From Bradyrhizobium sp. (GTDB taxonomy: Bacteria > Pseudomonadota > Alphaproteobacteria > Rhizobiales > Xanthobacteraceae), in assembly GCA_028290165.1 (NCBI GenBank), contig JAQGKJ010000077.1:1-11777 (forward strand): DNA of 11,777 nt, written 5' to 3'. A model generated the notes under the pieces. It was given only the letters and a program-made list of their open reading frames with translations, did not search any database and was not told the origin of the DNA. The translations under genes were made by a program, and so were the position numbers. This document shows positions 1 through 6,689 of this stretch, piece by piece. Every line of letters starts with the position of its first letter. Positions within the stretch are counted from its first letter, which is position 1.

Positions 1-24
1 TCGTTCACCAGATTTGCCGATGAG

Positions 25-753
25 TTGCGCAGGACCGCGTTCTTTACGGCTTGCATCGACGTTGCGCGCCGAACGCTTCCCGCCCCGATCTTGACCTGGC
101 TGCGCTCGCAGATGGTCCGCAATCTCCATGGCGGGCCGCGAGAGGTTTTCACCGAAATCTTTCAGCGCAACATCTGGGGTTATCAGGAGACGGTCTCGGG
201 TGGCGGATCCACCCTGCACTACACCAGGAAATTGCGCGAAACCCTTCCCGAATTGATCGGCGACCTCAATATCGGCACGCTGCTTGATTTGCCCTGCGGC
301 GATTTTCACTGGATGTCCGAGATAGAACTTCCTGTCACCCACTACATCGGAGCCGACATCGTTCCGAGACTGGTCGAGACCGCGCGGATCCGCTACGGCC
401 GGCGGCCGCAGCGGGAGTTTCGCACGCTTGATCTCTGCAAGGACGTGCTTCCGCAAGCCGACCTGCTGCTTTGCCGCGACTGCTTCATCCATCTATCCGA
501 AGAAACGATTTTCCTGGCGCTCGCCAACATCATCCGCTCGGACATCAAGTATCTCCTGATCACCACCTATCCCGACGGACAAAACCGCTCGATTCGCATC
601 GGGGACTGGTTCCCCATCAATCTCTGTGCGGCGCCCTACAATTTCCCCCCGCCGTTGCGGACGGTCGACGACTGGGTCCCGCCATTCGATCGGCGTCAAC
701 TGGCGCTTTGGGAAATCGAAAGCCTGCGCCGCATCTGGCGCGATCGAAGCTGA
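25..753 (+). CDS. class I SAM-dependent methyltransferase
   Basis: Probable S-adenosylmethionine-dependent methyltransferase; the methyl acceptor cannot be told from sequence. The Rossmann-fold motif I is LLDLPCGDF at residues 86-94. An acidic residue follows at the end of strand 2 (YIGADIV, D111), and RDCFIHLS at 151-158 sits where motif IV/post-II is expected. An N-terminal segment of about 60 residues containing GGPREVFTEIF precedes the domain. The start used is TTG at 25, without a clear ribosome binding site. The frame is open to the left edge (eight more codons, no stop), so the gene may begin outside the window; ATG at 112 is another candidate. The gene is convergent with the next one and ends just before a strong hairpin. 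The family is well supported; the role is unknown. Confidence 0.8.
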   Translation: MRRTAFFTACIDVARRTLPAPILTWLRSQMVRNLHGGPREVFTEIFQRNIWGYQETVSGGGSTLHYTRKLRETLPELIGDLNIGTLLDLPCGDFHWMSEIELPVTHYIGADIVPRLVETARIRYGRRPQREFRTLDLCKDVLPQADLLLCRDCFIHLSEETIFLALANIIRSDIKYLLITTYPDGQNRSIRIGDWFPINLCAAPYNFPPPLRTVDDWVPPFDRRQLALWEIESLRRIWRDRS

Positions 754-763
754 ATGCCGAACA

Positions 764-792
764 GGATCGGCGGGCTCAAAGTCCGCCGATCC
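764..792. terminator. hairpin between convergent genes, probable bidirectional terminator
   Basis: GGATCGGCGG at 764-773 and CCGCCGATCC at 783-792 form a perfect 10-bp stem around a 9-nt loop. It lies 11 bases after the methyltransferase stop and 14 bases after the stop of the opposite-strand GlcG-like gene. A smaller hairpin (GAGGG 794-798 with CCCTC 804-808) follows at once and touches the GlcG-like stop codon. There is no U-tract on either side, so an intrinsic terminator is inferred from position and stem strength only. Confidence 0.6.
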
Positions 793-806
793 GGAGGGTT
801 GCGCCC

Positions 807-1310
807 TCAATTCAGTTGATCGGCCACCTTGTCGATGCCGGCCTTGACGCAAGCCTCGTCCTTTTCGCCGCCTGGCGCGCCTGATGCGCCGGCCGCGCCG
901 ATCACCTCATCCCCCACCTTGATCGGGAGCGCGCCCTGGTTGGCGATGACGTTGGTCAGATGGATCAGGCCGAGCGTTGGATCGGCCTTCAGCCGCTCGA
1001 CCAGCGCGCCCGATGGCGAACGGAACGTGCGCGCGGTGTAGGCTTTGCGAAAACTGTTCTCGATGGTGTGGGGCCCGGTATTGTCGCCGCGCACCTGTAC
1101 GATGATCTCCCCGTTGCGGCCGACCACGGTCGCCGACACCGCGTAGCCGTTGGCCTTGCAGGTCTCGATCGCGGTTTGCACGATGGTCATTGCGATGGAG
1201 GCGGTTAGGTCCTTGTGGCTGAGCAGTTGCGCGTCTGCTGGTGCTGCCAGCGCAGCTGCGCAGCCTGAGGCCAGAACGATAGCGGCGCGACGAAGCCCGA
1301 ACGCTTGCAT
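807..1310 (-). CDS. GlcG/HbpS family heme-binding-like secreted protein
   Basis: A 167-residue protein of the GlcG/HbpS (formerly DUF336) family. Characterised members bind heme or sit beside glycolate and diol metabolism genes; the role here is unknown. Residues 1-27 form a signal peptide: arginines at 7-8, a hydrophobic stretch, and a likely cleavage site after ADA. The mature domain shows the family features: a helix with AIETCKANGYAVSATVV, the strand GEIIVQVRGD, and a glycine-rich C-terminal motif GAAGASGAPGGEKDEACV. Export to the periplasm is expected. The start is ATG at 1310 with GGGAG about 7 bases upstream. It is a single gene transcribed away from the VOC gene, with a 215-base region between them. 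Confidence 0.85.
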   Translation of the reverse strand: MQAFGLRRAAIVLASGCAAALAAPADAQLLSHKDLTASIAMTIVQTAIETCKANGYAVSATVVGRNGEIIVQVRGDNTGPHTIENSFRKAYTARTFRSPSGALVERLKADPTLGLIHLTNVIANQGALPIKVGDEVIGAAGASGAPGGEKDEACVKAGIDKVADQLN

Positions 1311-1525
1311 GACGTTACTCCCTGATGTTTTTCACCGATCTTCTAGGACGGCGGGCGGAGACTAGTGTATTTCCGGTCGGACGTCCGGGCCGAAGTAAGC
1401 GTAATTCGAAGCATAATCGGCGGCGCGGCTTTCCTGCCGCTGGCCAAAAACCTTCGCCACCGAATGGTTGGATTGGGGCGCCACGTACACTAAGATGGGC
1501 CGCTATCCACGCCGGAACCCTCGCC

Positions 1526-2416
1526 ATGCAACAGCCATTCGATCGCGCCGCCGAGGATCTCGGCAACTCGATCCATCTCGAACACGTCAACGTGACGGTG
1601 CCAGACCAGCGTTTGGCCACGTTATTTTATGTCACAGGCCTTGGGCTCACCCGCGACCCGTATCTGATGGTGTCCGACAGCAATATGTGGGTCAATGTCG
1701 GCAGAAGCCAGTTTCACCTGCCGAGCGGCGAGGCGCAGGTGCTGCGGGGCCATACCGGCATCGTCATCTCGGGTCGCGAGGCGCTGCTCGACCGGCTCGG
1801 CTCCGTCGCCAAAAAGCTCGACGGCACGGCGTTCGCATTCATCGAGCACAACGACTACGTCGAGGCGACATGTCCGTGGGGCAATCGCGTGCGCTGCTAT
1901 GAGCCGGATGCCGCGCGCTTCGGCCGCATCACGCTCGGCATCCCCTATGTCGAGTTCGAGGTCCCACCCGGCACCGCGCAAGGCATTTGCGCCTTCTATC
2001 CGCAAATCATGGGGATACAGGCCGAACTCTGGAACGGCGACGGCATCGTTGCGCGCGCGAAGATGGGAAAGGACCAGTATCTCCAGTTCCGCGAGACCGA
2101 CCGGCCGCAGCCGGAATACGACGGCCACCACGTGCAGCTGTACATTACGGATTTTTCCGGTCCCTACCGCCGGCTGTCGGAGCGCGGCCTGGTCTCGCAG
2201 GAAGACAACCAATACCAATACCGCTTTCGCGACATCATCGATCTTGCCAACGGCCGTCACCTGTTCACGGTCGAGCACGAGGTGCGCAGCGCCACGCACC
2301 CGATGTACCTGCGGCCGCTGGTCAACCGCAATCCGGCGCAGACCAACCGCACCTACGCCTCCGGCCACGACCAATGGCTCTGGGCGATGGGGCCGGACCA
2401 ATACGACGAACGATAG
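1526..2416 (+). CDS. two-domain VOC superfamily protein (glyoxalase/dioxygenase fold)
   Basis: A 296-residue cytoplasmic protein with two vicinal-oxygen-chelate modules, at about 17-127 and 138-252, the arrangement seen in type I extradiol dioxygenases. Module 1 opens with IHLEHVNVTVPD and closes with RVRCYEP. Module 2 carries GHHVQLYITDF (H201/H202) and RHLFTVEHEV (E250). Candidate metal ligands are H20, H76, E126, H202 and E250, but the strict extradiol H-H-E spacing is not obvious, so a lyase, isomerase or binding role is as likely as a dioxygenase. ATG at 1526 is chosen because the VOC fold starts right after it. The open frame extends upstream to 1325, but that stretch is basic, low-complexity and unlike protein. 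The C-terminus has an Asn/Gln/Tyr-rich tail. A binding-protein gene follows 92 bases downstream on the same strand. Confidence 0.8.
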   Translation: MQQPFDRAAEDLGNSIHLEHVNVTVPDQRLATLFYVTGLGLTRDPYLMVSDSNMWVNVGRSQFHLPSGEAQVLRGHTGIVISGREALLDRLGSVAKKLDGTAFAFIEHNDYVEATCPWGNRVRCYEPDAARFGRITLGIPYVEFEVPPGTAQGICAFYPQIMGIQAELWNGDGIVARAKMGKDQYLQFRETDRPQPEYDGHHVQLYITDFSGPYRRLSERGLVSQEDNQYQYRFRDIIDLANGRHLFTVEHEVRSATHPMYLRPLVNRNPAQTNRTYASGHDQWLWAMGPDQYDER

Positions 2417-2508
2417 AGACGGCGTAGCATCGGGCGTCATTTCCCGCTCGCCAGCCGGTTCAAGGCTGCTATATCCTGACGATTGCAGGGCGCGACGCTC
2501 GGGGGCAC

Positions 2509-3492
2509 ATGCGACGGCGCGAGTTGATCAGGCTTTTGGCTGGAACGGCGGCCGCGTGGCCGCTCGGCGCTCATGCGCAAGCGCCTCCGGTCCGCGTCGG
2601 ATTCCTCGCAAGCGGCGCGGCCGGATCGGCCAGCAGTGCGGCTCTGGTCAATGCCATCAAGGATGGCCTGCGCGAGAACGGCCTGATCGAGGGTCGGGAC
2701 TATGTCCTCGAAACGGAGTTTGCCGCGGGAGACTATGCGCAATTTCCCGAGATGGCACGAAAGCTCGCCCAAGCCGGTGCGCGCATGCTCCTTGTGAATA
2801 CGATCGCCTCCGTGCGCGCGGCGCAGAACGTCACACCGCCCCTGCCCGTCGTCATGCTCGCAATCAACGACCCCGTTGGAACCGGCCTGGTCGCGAGCTT
2901 CGCCCGGCCGGGCGGGTACACGACGGGCATGGCGACCTTGAACGAAGATTTGACGCCCAAGCTGATCGAATTCCAGCGCGAAGTCGTTCCCAAGGTGACC
3001 ACCATCGCCGCCTTGTTCAATCCGGCAAATCCGACCAACCCGGCCTTCCTGCGCAACACGGCAGCGGTCGGGAGCCCGATGGGGATTACGGTGCGGCCGG
3101 TCGCCTTGAAGTCGCCCGCTGAGCTCGATTCTGTTTTCGCGACGCTGGTGGCGCAACGTCCCGACACGATTCAACTGGTGGCGGATTCCGGCAATCTGGA
3201 TTTGAGCGATCGGATCGCCGCGCTGGCGCTCGCGCATCGGCTGCCAAGCTTTTCCAGCGTTACAAGCTACGCTGAATTCGGCGGCCTGATGGCCTATGGC
3301 ATATCGTTGCGCACGCTCTTCATCAGGGCGACCTATTACGTGAAAAGGATCCTGGATGGCGCCAAGCCGGGCGACCTGCCGGTGGAGCAGCCAACCAAGA
3401 TCGAGCTGGTCATCAACCTCAAGACCGCCAAGGCGCTTGGCCTCAGCATTCCGTCAACGCTGCTTTCCCGTGCCGACCAGGTGATCGAATAG
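2509..3492 (+). CDS. ABC transporter substrate-binding protein (ABC_sub_bind family)
   Basis: A 327-residue periplasmic binding protein of the ABC_sub_bind (PF04392) type, common in many orphan copies in Bradyrhizobium. The N-terminus MRRRELIRLL is twin-arginine-like, followed by an alanine-rich stretch and a cleavage site near AHA-QA at residue 23-24. The body has the usual first strand VRVGFLASG, FARPGGYTTGMATLNED in the hinge region, and the family-typical C-terminus DLPVEQPTKIELVINLKTAK ending in SRADQVIE. The start is ATG at 2509, preceded by GGGGGC a few bases upstream. No permease or ATPase gene is nearby, so the transporter partners must lie elsewhere or the protein may serve in sensing. 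The ligand is unknown; neighbouring VOC and extradiol genes make an aromatic or related acid a reasonable guess only. Confidence 0.88.
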   Translation: MRRRELIRLLAGTAAAWPLGAHAQAPPVRVGFLASGAAGSASSAALVNAIKDGLRENGLIEGRDYVLETEFAAGDYAQFPEMARKLAQAGARMLLVNTIASVRAAQNVTPPLPVVMLAINDPVGTGLVASFARPGGYTTGMATLNEDLTPKLIEFQREVVPKVTTIAALFNPANPTNPAFLRNTAAVGSPMGITVRPVALKSPAELDSVFATLVAQRPDTIQLVADSGNLDLSDRIAALALAHRLPSFSSVTSYAEFGGLMAYGISLRTLFIRATYYVKRILDGAKPGDLPVEQPTKIELVINLKTAKALGLSIPSTLLSRADQVIE

Positions 3493-3497
3493 CGCTC

Positions 3498-3537
3498 GCG
3501 GTTTGCTGCGGGGAATTTTCCGCAGGGCGACAACCGC
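3498..3537. terminator. extended hairpin between convergent genes
   Basis: A 20-base near-palindrome at 3506-3525 (CTGCGGGGAA paired with TTTTCCGCAG, two G-T pairs) is flanked by a second complementary pair, GCGGTT 3498-3503 and AACCGC 3532-3537. It sits between the stop of the binding-protein gene and the stop of the opposite-strand dioxygenase gene, so a shared terminator is the simplest reading. There is no U-tract after it, and an operator-type dyad cannot be excluded. Confidence 0.5.
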
Positions 3538-3553
3538 TGCCGCGTTCATCTTC

Positions 3554-4552
3554 CTACTGCCTGGCGACGACCGAATCCCACCACGGGCAGACGCCCTTCA
3601 GCCGTTCGTAGTTGCCGTCCAGCACTTGCAGCGGGGCGCGCACCGCCTGTGCATCGGGTCGCAGATCGACGGGCGGCGGATCCTCGCCGCCGACGGCGCG
3701 GAAAAGTCCGTCGTGCCCCCAGAAGCTGGCGACGTTCGGCAGTTCCTGCGGCTGCCAGGTGGCGTCGCCGACGTCGCGGCCGCCCCAGCCATACTCGACG
3801 AGAAAATCCGAAGGCGTGCGCATGTAGAACGACGTCATGAGATCGTTGTTGTGGCGGCCGAGCGTCGCGACGATCTGCTCGCGGTCCATAAGCGCCAGAT
3901 CGTAACCCTGTCCGACATCGTCGAAGGAATAGAGTTCGACCATCAAATGGTGCATGCCATTCACCGGCGCCTCGACGAGGGCAAGGCTGTGATGGCGCGA
4001 ATTGACGTGCATGAAGCAGGCGCTGACCGGCGCGCGCGCGTAGTCGCTGATGCGGAAGCCGAGCAGGTCACGGTAGAACGCGAGCGCTGCGGTCATGTCC
4101 TGCACCATGATCAGCACGTGCCCCATGCCGAGCGGACCGGCGCGGAAGCCGGAAATCAGGCGGCCCGGGAGAAACGGCGTGTCGGCCACCGCCGCGCCGT
4201 AAAAGGCTTCCAGGCGATTGCCCGAGGGATCGGCGAACGAGATCAAACCCGACACAAAGCGCTGGTCGGCGAGCGCCGCGGGCTCCCGCCGGACCGCGAC
4301 GCCCGCGCGCTCCAATCGGGCAGCGAGCGCGTCAAGCGCATCGGCATTTTGCACCTCCCAACCGAAATAGCGGGTGCTGTCGGGCATCGAACAGTCGAGC
4401 ACCAGCCGTTGCCGTCGATCGTCCATGCGAAACGCGCGCGTGCCGGCGCCGCGATCGACGGCCTGCATCCCCATTCCGCGGGTCGCCAGCGATGTCCAAT
4501 CGTCAAGTTTGGCCGTACCAACCCCGAGGTAACCGAGCGCTTGAATTTCCAT
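3554..4552 (-). CDS. type I extradiol ring-cleavage dioxygenase (BphC-like)
   Basis: Predicted Fe(II)- or Mn(II)-dependent enzyme that opens a catechol-type ring next to the two hydroxyls (meta cleavage), as in biphenyl or steroid breakdown. The 332-residue protein has two VOC modules. The catalytic C-terminal module keeps all three metal ligands: H145 (GMGHVLIM), H202 (GMHHLMVELY) and E253 (DFLVEYGW). The second-shell residues known from BphC are also present: a histidine in NSRHHSLA (187/188), H234 in GRHNNDLM and Y243 in SFYMRTPSDF. About 60 residues follow the catalytic core and include FWGHDGLFR, then an acidic/proline stretch and an unusual tail, longer than BphC. The start is ATG at 4552, where GGAGG lies six bases upstream; the frame extends 13 codons further but has no better site. 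No ring-hydroxylating or hydrolase genes are in the window. The substrate is unknown. Confidence 0.85.
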   Translation of the reverse strand: MEIQALGYLGVGTAKLDDWTSLATRGMGMQAVDRGAGTRAFRMDDRRQRLVLDCSMPDSTRYFGWEVQNADALDALAARLERAGVAVRREPAALADQRFVSGLISFADPSGNRLEAFYGAAVADTPFLPGRLISGFRAGPLGMGHVLIMVQDMTAALAFYRDLLGFRISDYARAPVSACFMHVNSRHHSLALVEAPVNGMHHLMVELYSFDDVGQGYDLALMDREQIVATLGRHNNDLMTSFYMRTPSDFLVEYGWGGRDVGDATWQPQELPNVASFWGHDGLFRAVGGEDPPPVDLRPDAQAVRAPLQVLDGNYERLKGVCPWWDSVVARQ

Positions 4553-4692
4553 GGCTTGCCTCCATCGTTTGGCGCAGACGAAGCTAACCACAGTTCTCTA
4601 TTTCGGCATACGGCAATCGGCGCACGGATTATGCCTCTACCGTGAAGCTCAATGAGCCGTTAGGGTGCCGCCCATTGAGCTGGGGGACGGAC

Positions 4693-5667
4693 ATGAGGCG
4701 GCGGGAGTTCATCGCAGGGTCGACTGCAATATTTGCCGCTGCATTTTCCACGCACGCGGCTGCGCTGGACGGCCCTTGGCGTATCGGTCAGGTCTTCGGC
4801 GGAAGTCCCAACGTCATTTCCTCAACCGGACTTGCACAGGGGCTTTCCGACCTCGGCTATGTCGACGGCAACAACATCCTTTTGCAATCGCGATTTACCG
4901 CTCCCAATCCGACCGACATGAAGGCGGCCATCCTGGCACTCGCTCCCGACATCGACCTTCTGGTTGTCTGGGGAACGATCGGCGGAATCGCCGCCAAAGC
5001 TGCTGCTCCCGGCATTCCCGTCGTTTTTATTTCAGTTGGAGCGCCGGTTGATATCGGCCTCGTCGAAAGTCTCGCTCACCCCGGTGGGAGCATGACTGGA
5101 ACCACCTTTGAAGCGGCGTCGGAAACCTACGGAAAGCGACTTCAACTCCTGAAAGACATTCTGCCCGGTCTTTCCCGCGTCGCCGTGATAGGCGCAACAG
5201 GCGATCCGAATTTTCCATTCGCGATGATGTCGCTGGAAAAATCAGCGCCGGTGCTGGGCGTCGCTCTCACTTCGTTGGAAATCAGCTCTACCGACGATTT
5301 GCGGCGCGCATTCGATCACGTAAAGCGGGACCGCATGGAAGCCGTGATCGTTGTCGCCGGGTCGCTCACATTCGCGAACAGCCAGGCGATCGCCGATCTC
5401 GCCTTGGCGAATGGCGTGCCGTCCTGTCACGCCTTCAGGCAGACTGTCGCCGCCGGGGGATTGATAAGCCTCGGACCCGATTTAATGGCGCTCGCCCACC
5501 AGGGCGCCAGCCTGGTTGACAAGATCATCAAGGGCGCCCATCCGGCTGACCTGCCGGTCGAACAGCCAACTCGCTACGTCACGAGCATCAATCTCAAGAC
5601 CGCGAAAACCCTCGGGCTGAGCATACCGCCTGCCCTGCTCGCAAGCGCCGACGAGGTGATCGAATGA
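4693..5667 (+). CDS. ABC transporter substrate-binding protein (ABC_sub_bind family), second copy
   Basis: A 324-residue paralogue-type protein of the same family as the gene at 2509. It begins MRRREFIAGSTAIFAAAF, a twin-arginine-like export signal, with likely cleavage near HAA-AL. The mature part has WRIGQVFGGSP, LAHPGGSMTGTTFEA and the C-terminal signature DLPVEQPTRYVTSINLKTAK with ASADEVIE at the end. Apart from family signatures the two proteins differ a lot, so this is not a recent tandem duplication. The start is ATG at 4693 with GGGGGACG just upstream; the open frame extends 17 codons further but that part lacks signal-peptide character. It is transcribed divergently from the extradiol dioxygenase gene across 140 bases. 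No membrane or ATPase partner is nearby. The ligand is unknown. Confidence 0.87.
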   Translation: MRRREFIAGSTAIFAAAFSTHAAALDGPWRIGQVFGGSPNVISSTGLAQGLSDLGYVDGNNILLQSRFTAPNPTDMKAAILALAPDIDLLVVWGTIGGIAAKAAAPGIPVVFISVGAPVDIGLVESLAHPGGSMTGTTFEAASETYGKRLQLLKDILPGLSRVAVIGATGDPNFPFAMMSLEKSAPVLGVALTSLEISSTDDLRRAFDHVKRDRMEAVIVVAGSLTFANSQAIADLALANGVPSCHAFRQTVAAGGLISLGPDLMALAHQGASLVDKIIKGAHPADLPVEQPTRYVTSINLKTAKTLGLSIPPALLASADEVIE

Positions 5668-5675
5668 AGCTGAGG

Positions 5676-5695
5676 TCCGCGCGGCATGACGCGGA
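5676..5695. terminator. small hairpin after the second binding-protein gene
   Basis: TCCGCG (5676-5681) and CGCGGA (5690-5695) form a 6-bp stem with an 8-nt loop, 8 bases after the stop codon. There is no T-run. It may be a weak terminator separating the binding-protein gene from the HTH remnant. Confidence 0.3.
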
Positions 5696-5722
5696 TCAAA
5701 TCTGGCTCAGCAGGCCATCTGT

Positions 5723-6001
5723 ACGGTCCAGTTCGAAAAGCTGAAAGCCCGTCTGCTCGCCAACCCCAGGGTCAAGGCCGAGTATGACGCGCTCGCTCCG
5801 GAGTTCGAGATTGCCGCCGAGTTGCTCAGGGCTCGGCTGCGGGCGGGCCTCTCCCAGGCCGAACTCGCGGCCCGGATGGGCACCAGCCAATCCACGATTG
5901 CCCGACTCGAGAATGGCCAAACGCTTCCGAGCACCAAGACACTCCTGCGCTACGCCAAGGCAACCGGCAGCAGGTTCCACGTGCGCCTGTCGGCGGCCTG
6001 A
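5723..6001 (+). pseudogene. XRE/HigA-type antitoxin gene with no standard start codon
   Basis: The frame ending at TGA 5999-6001 encodes a typical small XRE regulator of the antitoxin class: FEKLKARLLANP at the N-terminus, AEYDALAPEFEIAAELLRAR, then a clear helix-turn-helix (AGLSQAELAARMGTSQSTIA, about residues 41-60) and RLENGQTLPSTKTLLRYA. The C-terminus RFHVRLSAA also fits, so the body is complete (92 codons). No ATG, GTG or TTG lies between the upstream in-frame stop (5687-5689) and the conserved N-terminus. ACG at 5723 stands exactly where a start would be expected (ACG-GTC-CAG-TTC-GAA), as if ATG had become ACG. It may be silent or initiate weakly at ACG or CTG (5702). No RelE/HigB-like toxin gene precedes or follows it. 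The family is well supported; the status is uncertain. Confidence 0.6.
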
Positions 6002-6050
6002 CGCGCCGCTTGCGCGCCAACAGTGAAGCAATTCAGGATTTCGTCGTAGA

Positions 6051-6141
6051 GCGGGAGACTGGATTGCTTCGTCGCTCCCGCCTTCGCTCGTTGAGCCACG
6101 GAGGAAAAGTCGCTCCTCGCAATGACGAAGCCACTGCGAGG
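6051..6141. repeat. extragenic two-hairpin repeat of Bradyrhizobium/alphaproteobacterial type
   Basis: There are two perfect 7-bp-stem hairpins: GCGGGAG (6051-6057) with CTCCCGC (6075-6081), and CCTCGCA (6115-6121) with TGCGAGG (6135-6141). The segment also holds ACTGGATTGCTTCGTCGC (6058-6075) and GTCGCTCCTCGCAATGACG (6109-6127). Read on the minus strand these are the two halves of a widespread alphaproteobacterial repeat (CGTCATTGCGAGGAGC and GACGAAGCAATCCAGT), here separated by about 35 bases. The repeat identity is from memory. The second hairpin lies 3 bases past the stop of the minus-strand gene at 6145-6384 and could end its transcript. Confidence 0.55.
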
Positions 6142-6144
6142 CCC

Positions 6145-6384
6145 CTACCCCTTCACGTCATACTGCTTGCCGAGGTGGTCGCCGATCTGCACGATCATCG
6201 CGACGCATTCGGGATAGCCGGGTTTTTCCCTGGTGGTCTCGTCGGCCTCGGTGCGGAATTCCCAGCCGTCGTCCGTACGGAGCACGAAAATCGCGATTCC
6301 GTCCGGACAGTCGGGCGTGTGAACCTTCAGCTCCGCCCTTGCCATCGCAATGAGTTCGGCTTCTGTTTTGACGGGCTTGCTCAT
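6145..6384 (-). CDS. small hypothetical protein
   Basis: A 79-residue soluble protein that I do not recognise by function. It has an amphipathic N-terminal helix (KTEAELIAMARAEL), a central cysteine in HTPDCPDGIAIFVL, two strands around DDGWEFRTEAD, a second cysteine in GYPECVAMIVQIGDHL, and ends KQYDVKG. There is no signal peptide or membrane segment. ATG at 6384 is chosen because GGGGGGAAG lies about 8 bases upstream and the preceding 21 codons of open frame look non-coding. Balanced composition and the ribosome binding site support a real gene. It is a single gene on the minus strand in a region otherwise full of decayed genes. Confidence 0.6.
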   Translation of the reverse strand: MSKPVKTEAELIAMARAELKVHTPDCPDGIAIFVLRTDDGWEFRTEADETTREKPGYPECVAMIVQIGDHLGKQYDVKG

Positions 6385-6497
6385 GATGGCTGCTTCCCCC
6401 CAGGATGCTGTTGTTGTGTCGTTCGCCGCAGGTTGCCGTTTCGGCACGGGTCTGTCGAGAGCTTACGGGCGCCAGCGGCTCCTGACCCAGGACGGAC

Positions 6498-6689
6498 GTG
6501 GACGTTGCCGACCTGTTCCGGCGCACGGGGCGATATGTCGATCGCATCCTTCACGGCGCGAAGCCCGCCGATCTCCCGGTCCAGCTACCAACCAAGTTCG
6601 AGTTGATCGTCAACGTCAAGACCGCAAAAGCCCGCAGCCTCGACATCCCTGCTGCAATCCTGCTGCGCGCTGATCACGTGATCGACGAG
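6498..6689 (+). pseudogene. C-terminal remnant of a third ABC_sub_bind substrate-binding protein
   Basis: The translation from 6498 matches only the last 60 or so residues of the ABC_sub_bind family: DLFRRTGRYVDRILHGAKPA, then DLPVQLPTKFELIVNVKTAK and PAAILLRADHVIDE. This lines up with the C-termini of the intact copies at 2509 and 4693 (DLPVEQPTK, INLKTAK, SRADQVIE). The roughly 260 residues before it are missing. An in-frame TGA at 6483 closes the frame upstream, and the usual stop after VIE is lost, so the frame runs on to 6899 through sequence unlike the family. This is a fragment left by deletion or rearrangement, not a gene. Confidence 0.75.

Noticed and set aside
1378..1387. Palindrome CGGACGTCCG between the GlcG-like and VOC genes
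   Set aside because: A 10-bp GC-rich palindrome is easily found by chance here, and no promoter elements or repeat copies support it.
1622..3122. Long open frames overlapping the VOC and first binding-protein genes (1695-3122 plus, 1622-2440 minus, 2437-3237 minus)
   Set aside because: They run through well-supported genes in other frames; their translations are Arg/Ala/Ser- or Arg/Gly-rich with no domain pattern, as expected in high-GC DNA.
4605..4635. Inverted arms GGCATA/TATGCC between the extradiol and second binding-protein genes
   Set aside because: The arms are only 6 bases and 19 apart; the position between divergent genes is suggestive but the signal is too weak.
3503..4645. A 380-codon plus-strand frame opposite the extradiol dioxygenase
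   Set aside because: The minus strand holds a complete enzyme with catalytic residues and a good ribosome site. The plus-strand translation is rich in Arg, His and Ala and shows no fold.
6010..6606. A 198-codon plus-strand frame
   Set aside because: It crosses the extragenic repeat, lies opposite the small minus-strand gene, and overlaps the binding-protein stump out of frame; the translation has no recognisable features.
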